Source: Mycoplana dimorpha
GTDB taxonomy: Bacteria > Pseudomonadota > Alphaproteobacteria > Rhizobiales > Rhizobiaceae
Length of the DNA: 64,000 nucleotides
Direction: 5' to 3'
Assembly (NCBI RefSeq): GCF_003046475.1
Contig: NZ_PZZZ01000007.1
Location: 62,001 to 126,000 of the forward strand
Every line of letters begins with the position of its first letter. The first letter of the stretch is position 1. Positions 57,835 through 64,000 of the stretch are shown piece by piece. The notes under the pieces are model-generated. The model saw only the letters and a list, made by a program, of their open reading frames with translations. It was not told the DNA's origin and ran no database searches. A program made the translations under genes and the position numbers.

Positions 57835-58422
57835 TCAGTCGTGCTGCATCGTATCTTCCCAGTGTCGCCGGCAGTAGGACACATACTTGTCGTTCCCGCC
57901 GACCTCGACCTGCGCGCCCTGCCTCACCACCTTGCCCTCCGCATCGAGCCGCACGACCATCGTCGCCTTGCGGCCGCAATGGCAGATGGTGCGCACCTCG
58001 CGCAGCTCGTCGGCGATCGCCAGCAGCGCATAGGAACCGGGAAAGAGCCTTCCCTGGAAATCGGTGCGCAGGCCGTAAGCCATGACCGGTATGCCGAGCC
58101 GGTCGGCAATGCGCGCAAGCTGCCAGACCTGCTCCTCGCTCAAGAACTGCGCCTCGTCCACGAACACGCAGGCGATGGGCCCGCTGCCGTCGGCACGGAG
58201 CGTCTCGACCAGCGCATAAAGATCGTCGCCGGCATCGAAGGCGATCGCGTCGGCCTGCAGTCCGATCCGCGACGAGATGCGCCCCCTTCCCGCGCGCTCG
58301 TCGAGCGAGGCAATGAAGATCGCCGTGCGCATCCCGCGCTCCCGGTAGTTGTACGAAGCCTGCAGCAGCATCGTCGACTTTCCGGCGTTCATCGTCGCGT
58401 AGTTGAAGTAAAGCTTGGCCAT
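57835..58422 (-). CDS. tdk: Thymidine kinase (type II)
   Basis: Phosphorylates thymidine to dTMP in the salvage pathway. A 195-residue type II enzyme: P-loop MNAGKST (about 11-17), the DEAQFL block (FVDEAQFLSEEQVW, about 86-99, with the catalytic Glu), YGLRTDFQGRLFPGS (about 116-130), and zinc-site cysteines in ICHCGRKA and YCRRHW. The ATG at 58422 begins MAKLYFNYATMNAGKS, the usual start. The gene is divergent from choX. Confidence 0.95.
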   Translation of the reverse strand: MAKLYFNYATMNAGKSTMLLQASYNYRERGMRTAIFIASLDERAGRGRISSRIGLQADAIAFDAGDDLYALVETLRADGSGPIACVFVDEAQFLSEEQVWQLARIADRLGIPVMAYGLRTDFQGRLFPGSYALLAIADELREVRTICHCGRKATMVVRLDAEGKVVRQGAQVEVGGNDKYVSYCRRHWEDTMQHD

Positions 58423-58652
58423 GGTATTCTCCGGCTGCTTTCTTGGCCCGGCCGCCGCCGAATTTCCAGCCGGGGCGTAGCGAAAATCACAGATCTTCGC
58501 ATGCGTCGTCCAAAGCGACATTCATGTGCCCGATTGCGCAACACCGCGAAATAATCTAGCCCTCCAACGCCGCTCCGCACGTGGTAAAGTGCTTGAATTA
58601 TGATGTTTTTGATGCTTCGCTTGCGCATCAGAACAAGTTGGGGAGCAGAAAC

Positions 58653-59609
58653 ATGAAATCCGCATCCACTCTCAGGACGTCTGTCCTCACCGCAGTTTCG
58701 CTGCTGGCGCTTGGCGTCTCCGGCGCACTGGCCGCCGAGCCCGAAAGCTGCGGCAAGGTCCGCTTCTCCGACGTCGGCTGGACCGACATCACCGCGACGA
58801 CGGCGACGGCGTCGACAATTCTGAAGGGTCTCGGCTACGAGACCGAGACCACGGTGCTTTCGGTGCCGGTCACCTACACCTCGCTCGCAAACAACGACAT
58901 CGACGTTTTCCTCGGCAACTGGATGCCGACCATGGAAAACGACATCAAGCCGTTCCGTGACGCCGGCACCGTCGAGACGGTGCGCGAGAACCTCGAGGGC
59001 GCCAAGTACACCCTTGCCACCAACACCAAGGGCGCGGAACTCGGCATCAAGGACTTCAAGGACATCGCCGCCCACAAGGATGATCTTGACGGCAAGATCT
59101 ACGGAATCGAGCCCGGCAACGATGGCAATCGCCTGATCATCAACATGGTCGACAAGGGCAGCTTCGACCTGAAGGGCTTCGAAGTGGTCGAGTCCTCCGA
59201 GCAGGGCATGCTTGCCGAGGTCGCCCGCGCCGAGCAGGACGGCAAGCCGATCGTCTTCCTCGGCTGGGAGCCCCATCCGATGAACAGCAACTTCAAGCTC
59301 ACCTATCTGTCCGGCGGCGACGACATCTTCGGGCCCAACTTCGGCGGCGCGACGGTCCTGACGAACGTGCGCAAGGGCTACACGACCGAATGCCCGAACG
59401 TCGGCCAGTTCCTGAAGAACCTCAAGTTCTCGCTCCAGATGGAGAACGAGATCATGGGCAAGATCCTCAACGACGGGCAGTCGCCCGACTCGGCGGCGGC
59501 CGACTGGCTGAAGGCCAACCCGAGTTCGCTCGATCCATGGCTCGCCAACGTGACCACCCGTGATGGCGGCGACGGCCTCGCCGCGGTCAAGGCATCGCTC
59601 GGCCTCTGA
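58653..59609 (+). CDS. choX: Choline ABC transporter substrate-binding protein
   Basis: Periplasmic binding protein of the choline importer; the 318-residue precursor has a signal peptide ending near SGALAAEP. The choline box of S. meliloti ChoX (Trp43, Asp45, Trp90, Tyr119, Trp205, with Asn156) is present here at the same numbers in SDVGWTDI, GNWMP, AKYTL, PGNDG and LGWEP, which also supports the start at 58653 (GGGGAGCAGAAAC upstream). It is followed by a large stem-loop and then choW and choV. Choline is a precursor of glycine betaine and a carbon source in rhizobia. Confidence 0.97.
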   Translation: MKSASTLRTSVLTAVSLLALGVSGALAAEPESCGKVRFSDVGWTDITATTATASTILKGLGYETETTVLSVPVTYTSLANNDIDVFLGNWMPTMENDIKPFRDAGTVETVRENLEGAKYTLATNTKGAELGIKDFKDIAAHKDDLDGKIYGIEPGNDGNRLIINMVDKGSFDLKGFEVVESSEQGMLAEVARAEQDGKPIVFLGWEPHPMNSNFKLTYLSGGDDIFGPNFGGATVLTNVRKGYTTECPNVGQFLKNLKFSLQMENEIMGKILNDGQSPDSAAADWLKANPSSLDPWLANVTTRDGGDGLAAVKASLGL

Positions 59610-59622
59610 CGGGCTCAACGAG

Positions 59623-59677
59623 GACGCATGGCCGACGTGCGCGCAACTGATGCACGTCGGCTCAATCGTCATGCGTC
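59623..59677 (+). promoter_or_regulatory. Long stem-loop between choX and choW
   Basis: A two-part stem: GACGCATG-GCCGACGTGC (59623-59640) pairs with GCACGTCGGC (59652-59661) and CATGCGTC (59670-59677), giving 18 base pairs with an eight-base bulge on one side and a hairpin loop of eleven. It starts 13 bases after the choX stop and is not followed by a T-run. Like intergenic hairpins in other importer operons, it probably protects choX mRNA so that the binding protein exceeds the membrane components. Confidence 0.65.
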
Positions 59678-59761
59678 GACAAGACCGTATCGCCGCTCGA
59701 CTGCTCCGGCCCGACCGGGCAGCGGCGGCTTCCGCGGCAAGATAAGAAGTGGTTCAAACTC

Positions 59762-60634
59762 GTGAACTGGCTGACGGACATCAAACTGCCCATCGGGCCC
59801 TGGGCGAAGGCAGCGGTCAACTGGCTGACTTCCCATGGCAAGAACTTGTTCGACCTCCTGAAAGTGGTGATGCAATCCGGCATCGACGCGATCCTGCTCC
59901 TGCTGCAGGGCCCATTTTCCAGTGGTCAGGGGCAGTTTGCCTATGCGCTCGCGCTGATCGTCCTGATCACCGCGCTGTGCTGGTATTTGCGTCGGTCCGT
60001 CGGGGTGGCCCTGTTCACCTTCGCCGGCCTGCTCCTGATCGTCAACCAGGGCTACTGGAAGGAAACGACCGAAACGCTGGCGCTGGTGCTGGCGGCGACT
60101 GGCGTCAGCATGCTGGTGGGCGTCCCGCTCGGCATCGCCGCGGCCCGCCGCGCCTGGTTCTACGCCTTCCTGCGCCCGGTGCTCGACCTCATGCAGACCA
60201 TCCCGACCTTCGTCTACCTGATTCCTGCCCTGATTCTGTTCGGGCTCGGCATGGTTCCCGGCCTGATCGCCACGGTGATCTTCGCGATCCCTGCACCGAT
60301 CCGCCTGACCCGGCTCGGCATCATCTCGACGCCACCCGCGCTCGTCGAAGCCGCCCAGGCCTTCGGCGCCACGCCCTCGCAGGTGTTGCGGAAGGTGGAG
60401 CTTCCATTCGCCAGGCCGCAGATCATGGCCGGCCTGACCCAGACCATCATGCTGTCCCTGTCGATGGTCGTCATCGCGGCGCTCGTCGGCGCCAAGGGGC
60501 TCGGCGTTCCGGTGGTCCGCGCCCTGAACACCGTCAACATCTCGATGGGCTTCGAGGCCGGGCTGTGCATCGTCATCCTGGCGATCATCCTCGACCGTCT
60601 TTTCCGCACGTCCGATGAAGGAGAAGGCGCATGA
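59762..60634 (+). CDS. choW: Choline ABC transporter permease
   Basis: A 290-residue permease of the ProW/OpuC type with about seven membrane segments. The coupling helix region with EAAQAFGATPSQVLRKVELPFA (about 198-219) matches the EAA loop that contacts the ATPase. It starts at GTG 59762 and overlaps choV by four bases (ATGA). Completes the choline importer with ChoX and ChoV. Confidence 0.93.
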   Translation: MNWLTDIKLPIGPWAKAAVNWLTSHGKNLFDLLKVVMQSGIDAILLLLQGPFSSGQGQFAYALALIVLITALCWYLRRSVGVALFTFAGLLLIVNQGYWKETTETLALVLAATGVSMLVGVPLGIAAARRAWFYAFLRPVLDLMQTIPTFVYLIPALILFGLGMVPGLIATVIFAIPAPIRLTRLGIISTPPALVEAAQAFGATPSQVLRKVELPFARPQIMAGLTQTIMLSLSMVVIAALVGAKGLGVPVVRALNTVNISMGFEAGLCIVILAIILDRLFRTSDEGEGA

Positions 60635-61674
60635 GCGAGACCGTCGTCTTTCGCAACGTCGACATCATCTTCGGCGAGAAGCCGGAACGCGCCATCGCCA
60701 TGGTGGACGCCGGCAAGAGCCGCGACGAGATCAGCAAGGAGACCGGCCTCGTGCTCGGCGTCGCAGGTGCCTCGCTCTCCATCAACGAGGGCGAGATCCT
60801 GGTGCTGATGGGGCTGTCCGGCTCGGGCAAGTCGACCCTGCTGCGGGCCGTGAACGGGCTGGCGCCGGTCGTCCGCGGCGAGGTGCAGGTCAAGACCGGC
60901 GGAAGTCCGATCAATCCGTACAAGTGCAGCCCGAAAGCGCTGCGCGATTTCCGCATGCACACCGTCTCCATGGTGTTCCAGCAATTCGCACTCCTGCCCT
61001 GGCGCACGGTCGCAGACAACGTCGGCTTCGGCCTGGAGCTTGCAGGCATCCCCGAGGCCGAGCGGCGGGCCCGTGTCGAGGAGCAACTGAAGCTCGTCAA
61101 CCTCACCCAGTGGGCAAACCGCAAGGTCAACGAACTCTCGGGCGGCATGCAGCAGCGCGTCGGCCTCGCCCGCGCGTTTGCAACCGGGGCGCCGATCCTC
61201 TTGATGGACGAGCCGTTCTCGGCGCTCGATCCGCTGATCCGCACGCGCCTGCAGGACGAACTGCTCGAGTTCCAGCGGCGGCTGAAGAAGACGATCATCT
61301 TTGTCAGCCACGATCTGGACGAGGCCTTTCGCATCGGCAACCGCATCGCCATCATGGAGGGCGGGCGGATCATCCAGTGCGGCACGCCACAGGAGATCGT
61401 CAAGAATCCGGCCAACCGCTACGTCGCCGATTTCGTGCAGAACATGAACCCGATCAACATGCTGACGGCGCGCGACGTCATGCAGGAGGGCCTGGGCGGA
61501 CCGGCAAGCGGCGTTACCGCCACGGCCTTGCCCGGCACACCGCTGGTCGACGTACTGGACGCGATGGCCCGGCAACCGGGCAACATAGGCGTGGTTGAAA
61601 ACGGCGCCGTCATCGGCATGATCAATGCGCAGAACGTGGTGGAGAGCCTCACCCGCCATCGCCGCCAGGAATAA
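60631..61674 (+). CDS. choV: Choline ABC transporter ATP-binding protein
   Basis: A 347-residue ATPase of the ProV kind: Walker A GLSGSGKST (about 59-67), Q-loop in VFQQFALLPWRTV (about 114-126), signature LSGGMQQRVGLARA (about 166-179), Walker B ILLMDEPFSALD (about 185-196) and the switch His in VSHDLDEAF. A C-terminal CBS-like tail (about 275-347) is typical of osmolyte importers, where it can sense ionic strength. The start overlaps choW. Confidence 0.94.
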   Translation: MSETVVFRNVDIIFGEKPERAIAMVDAGKSRDEISKETGLVLGVAGASLSINEGEILVLMGLSGSGKSTLLRAVNGLAPVVRGEVQVKTGGSPINPYKCSPKALRDFRMHTVSMVFQQFALLPWRTVADNVGFGLELAGIPEAERRARVEEQLKLVNLTQWANRKVNELSGGMQQRVGLARAFATGAPILLMDEPFSALDPLIRTRLQDELLEFQRRLKKTIIFVSHDLDEAFRIGNRIAIMEGGRIIQCGTPQEIVKNPANRYVADFVQNMNPINMLTARDVMQEGLGGPASGVTATALPGTPLVDVLDAMARQPGNIGVVENGAVIGMINAQNVVESLTRHRRQE

Positions 61675-61787
61675 GCCAGCTCCGCCACCATCGCTGGCGA
61701 CCCGTCCATAATGGTTCCGGGCTTGCGTCCTTGCCTTTGCGATGCCACGCCGTTCGGGTGGCCCGAGATCGATCCGAGGAACTTGCC

Positions 61788-62561
61788 ATGACGGAGAAAG
61801 CCGCAGACGCTCCGAAGGTGCTGCGCGACACCGACGACGAGGCGCGCAGGCTCGCCCGCAGACTGCTGCGGTCCGCGCGCAGCGCCACGCTTGCCGTACT
61901 CGAACCGGAAACCGGCTATCCCTTCGCCAGCCGCGTGCTGACCGGCCTGGACATCGACGGCGTGCCGGTCATCCTGGTCTCGGCGCTCTCCGTCCACACA
62001 CAGGCGCTGCGCCGCGATCCGCGCGCGTCACTGCTTGCCGGCGAGCCCGGCAAGGGTGACCCCCTCGCCCATCCTCGGCTGACGGTGATCACCGGCGCCA
62101 AAGAGGTGGAGCGTGACAGCGACCGGCACCGGCGTATCCGCGAGCGATTCGTCCGCCGCCATCCGAAGGCCAGGCTCTACGTCGACTTTCCCGATTTCAC
62201 TTTCTTCCGGCTCGAGCCGCTCCGGGCCAATTTGAACGGCGGCTTCGGCAAGGCCTATGTGCTGACCGCCGACGACCTCCTGATTCGCTCGCCGGCGGGC
62301 GAGGCGCTGGCGGCGCAAGAGGCGGGCGCGATCGAGCACATGAATACCGATCACGCCGAGGCAGCCGGCCTCTACGCGCGCCATTTTTGCGGCGCCAGGG
62401 AGGGAGACTGGGTCATCGCCGGCATCGACGCCGCCGGGATCGACCTCTCCGCCGGTGATCGGCTTGAGCGCCTTGATTTTCCTGAAGAACTTTCCGACCC
62501 GACGGAACTGCGGTCTGTACTGGCCGACCTTTTGCGTCAGGCGCGGGCGGAGAAAACGTAG
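61788..62561 (+). CDS. HugZ-like pyridoxamine-oxidase-fold protein
   Basis: A 257-residue protein with an N-terminal split-barrel of the PNPOx fold (about 20-160: LLRSARSATLAVLEPETGYPF, then RLTVITGAKEVERDSDRHRR) and a C-terminal DUF2470 domain (about 175-257) including EHMNTDHAEAAGLYARHF. This is the HugZ arrangement. HugZ proteins bind or degrade heme in some bacteria; that role is only inferred here. ATG 61788 follows GAGGAACTTGCC. Confidence 0.85.
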   Translation: MTEKAADAPKVLRDTDDEARRLARRLLRSARSATLAVLEPETGYPFASRVLTGLDIDGVPVILVSALSVHTQALRRDPRASLLAGEPGKGDPLAHPRLTVITGAKEVERDSDRHRRIRERFVRRHPKARLYVDFPDFTFFRLEPLRANLNGGFGKAYVLTADDLLIRSPAGEALAAQEAGAIEHMNTDHAEAAGLYARHFCGAREGDWVIAGIDAAGIDLSAGDRLERLDFPEELSDPTELRSVLADLLRQARAEKT

Positions 62562-62610
62562 AGCCCTGCGTCGGCCCACCCCCAATTTCTGGCTCTTGAT
62601 GTGTTTGGTT

Positions 62611-62626
62611 TTGTTTATATGCTAAC
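62611..62626 (-). promoter_or_regulatory. Candidate NolR-binding site upstream of nolR
   Basis: On the minus strand GTTAG, nine bases (CATATAAAC), then AA. This fits the NolR consensus (A/T)TTAG-N9-A(T/A) with one mismatch at the first base. It lies 55-70 bases before the nolR start, where autoregulation would act. A single inexact match, so weak evidence. Confidence 0.3.
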
Positions 62627-62680
62627 AGTCACAGAGTACGGCACCGCACATATAGAATTGATTTCATGACGGAGTTTCGA

Positions 62681-63019
62681 ATGGACGCTTTTTCAAGTGA
62701 CGAACAGGCTCGGGCCGAGGTCGCAACGAACCTTCTCTCTGCAATGGCCAATCCAAAGCGCCTGCTCATCCTGAAGGTGCTCGTCCGCGGAGAAATTGCC
62801 GTCGGCGCTCTCGCCGTGAAGGTCGGGTTGAGCCAGTCCGCCTTGTCTCAGCACCTTTCCAAGCTTCGTGCGCAAAACCTCGTCTCCACGCGGCGGGATG
62901 CCCAGACGATCTACTATTCCAGCAAGTCGAACGCCGTTCTGACAATCCTCGGCGCCCTCGACTCACTCTATGGCGAACAGACGGCCACCGAGCCGACGCA
63001 ACTGCGCCGTTACGCCTGA
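62681..63019 (+). CDS. nolR: NolR-type ArsR-family transcriptional regulator
   Basis: A 112-residue winged-helix dimeric regulator. LSAMANPKRLLILKVLV (about 17-33), then VGALAVKVGLSQSALSQHLS (about 40-59) and KLRAQNLVSTRRDAQTIYYS (about 60-79), the last being nearly identical to S. meliloti NolR from memory. NolR represses nodulation genes, is autoregulated, and affects motility and exopolysaccharide genes in Sinorhizobium. ATG 62681 is preferred for its GGAG site; an ATG at 62666 would add five residues. No inducer-binding or metal site is visible. Confidence 0.9.
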   Translation: MDAFSSDEQARAEVATNLLSAMANPKRLLILKVLVRGEIAVGALAVKVGLSQSALSQHLSKLRAQNLVSTRRDAQTIYYSSKSNAVLTILGALDSLYGEQTATEPTQLRRYA

Positions 63020-63037
63020 ACGCGATGAAGCCTTCGA

Positions 63038-63078
63038 AACGCCCCGCGGGTCTCCCAACCGCGGGGCGTTTTCTTTTG
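63038..63078 (+). terminator. Rho-independent terminator of nolR
   Basis: AACGCCCCGCGG (63038-63049) pairs with CCGCGGGGCGTT (63059-63070), loop of nine bases, followed by TTCTTTT. It lies 19 bases after the nolR stop and faces the convergent hydrolase gene. Confidence 0.88.
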
Positions 63079-63096
63079 GCCCGATCAACCTGAACA

Positions 63097-63936
63097 CTAG
63101 CCCTCGAAAAAGGCCAGAAGGTCAGCGTTGATGATGTCGGCATGGGTGGTCGCCATGCCGTGCGGTAGTCCTTCATAGACCTTCAGCGTACCGTTCTTCA
63201 GAAGCTTGGCCGACAGCAGCGCCGAATCGGCGATCGGCACGATCTGGTCGTCGTCGCCGTGCATGACGAGGACCGGCACGTCAATCGCCTTCAGGTCTTC
63301 CGTGAAGTCCGTTTCCGAAAACGCCTTGATGCAATCGTAATGAGCCTTGGTTCCGCCCATCATGCCTTGGCGCCACCAGTTCTGGATGACCCCTTCGGAA
63401 ACCTGGGCACCGGGACGGTTGTAGCCGTAGAATGGCCCGGCCGGCACGTCGCGGAAGAACTGGGCGCGATTGGCGGCAAGGGCGGCGCGGAATCCGTCGA
63501 AGACTTCGAGCGGCAGGCCGCCGGGGTTCTCTTCCGACTTGAGCATGATCGGCGGCACGGCGCCCATCAGAACTGCCTTGGCAACGCGGCCATTGCCGCC
63601 ATGCCGCGCCACATACCGGGCAACTTCGCCGCCGCCGGTCGAGTGGCCGACATGGATGGCGTTGCTCAGGTGGATATGGTTTGCGAGCTCTGCAACGTCG
63701 GCGGCGTAGGTATCCATTTCATTGCCGGTTTCGGTCTGGCTCGAGCGGCCATGCCCCCGTCGGTCATGGGCGATCACGCGAAACCCGTGGTGCAGGAAGA
63801 ACAGCATCTGCGCGTCCCAGTCGTCCGACGACAGCGGCCAGCCGTGGTGAAACACGACCGCCTGGGCGTCCTCCGGTCCCCAATCCTTGTAGAAGATCTG
63901 GGTACCGTCCTTCGTGGTGATGAAGCTGCTGGTCAT
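63097..63936 (-). CDS. Alpha/beta hydrolase (arylesterase/chloroperoxidase-like)
   Basis: A 279-residue alpha/beta hydrolase of the bacterial non-heme haloperoxidase/arylesterase group. Visible are the oxyanion segment [17 protein letters not shown] (about 28-44), the nucleophile elbow VGHSTGGGE (about 96-104, Ser in GHSTG), the acid in HGDDDQIVP (about 225-233) and the catalytic His in GLPHGM (about 256-261). [14 protein letters not shown] is a subgroup block. The ATG at 63936 follows AAGGACGAG; the frame is open to 63996. Physiological substrate unknown. Confidence 0.9.
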   Translation of the reverse strand: MTSSFITTKDGTQIFYKDWGPEDAQAVVFHHGWPLSSDDWDAQMLFFLHHGFRVIAHDRRGHGRSSQTETGNEMDTYAADVAELANHIHLSNAIHVGHSTGGGEVARYVARHGGNGRVAKAVLMGAVPPIMLKSEENPGGLPLEVFDGFRAALAANRAQFFRDVPAGPFYGYNRPGAQVSEGVIQNWWRQGMMGGTKAHYDCIKAFSETDFTEDLKAIDVPVLVMHGDDDQIVPIADSALLSAKLLKNGTLKVYEGLPHGMATTHADIINADLLAFFEG

Positions 63937-64000
63937 GGTCGCTCGTCCTTTCGAAACTGCTGTTTGAATGACTGCGAAAACGGAAGGCGCCCGCATAAGC

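Overview
The window is a stretch of core chromosome from an alphaproteobacterium of the Rhizobiales, most likely family Rhizobiaceae (Sinorhizobium/Ensifer, Shinella or a close relative). This rests on high-GC, densely packed genes, a NolR-type regulator, a fused anthranilate synthase trpE(G) behind a trpL leader peptide with three tandem Trp codons, a choXWV choline transporter whose ligand residues fall at the Sinorhizobium meliloti numbering, and promoter-like CTTGNN-N16/17-CTATNN elements. I see no rRNA or tRNA gene, CRISPR array, prophage, insertion sequence or plasmid-type replication gene.

Layout. 1-5.2 kb: start of ubiK (minus), then lgt, a MidA-like methyltransferase, pgeF, an M24-fold protein lacking its metal ligands, and a lipoprotein. 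5.3-9.1 kb: an RTX-type calcium-binding protein, prs and a sulfotransferase. 9.3-15.6 kb: a BenE-type transporter, rplY-pth, clpS, ychF, two overlapping MaoC hydratases and apt. 15.7-18.5 kb: cytochrome bc1 operon petABC (minus). 18.7-22.8 kb: two tandem half-size ABC exporters, preceded by an 18-codon ORF. 23.2-29.8 kb: trmL, a CorC/TlyC-like protein, hemF, three small proteins, and the DUF1285-Nudix-cca operon. 29.9-36.8 kb: a MoxR-DUF58-DUF4159-VWA-like membrane operon. 36.9-43.5 kb: a methyltransferase, GNAT, glutathionyl-hydroquinone reductase, Nudix, phosphoesterase and TPR protein, then an ECF sigma/anti-sigma pair. 43.6-51.4 kb: leuA with a likely leucine leader, clpP, an SPW protein, a CDF transporter coupled to queF, and trpE(G) with trpL. 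51.6-58.4 kb: an extensin-like protein, a DUF1993 protein, fhs, a likely intergenic mosaic repeat, DUF2333 and coiled-coil proteins, and tdk. 58.7-64 kb: choXWV, a HugZ-like protein, nolR and an alpha/beta hydrolase.

How the parts work together. Most genes are housekeeping: lipoprotein maturation, respiration, PRPP and nucleotide supply, translation quality (rplY, pth, ychF, cca, trmL, queF), proteolysis (clpS, clpP), heme and one-carbon metabolism, and Leu/Trp synthesis. The more unusual content is regulatory: two amino-acid leader ORFs (trpL, and an apparently near-leaderless leucine leader before leuA), a strong dyad between two divergent operons, a large stem-loop between choX and choW, and a 17-bp perfect hairpin after clpP. 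No clearly new multi-gene system is evident; the leucine leader is the best candidate for something under-described.
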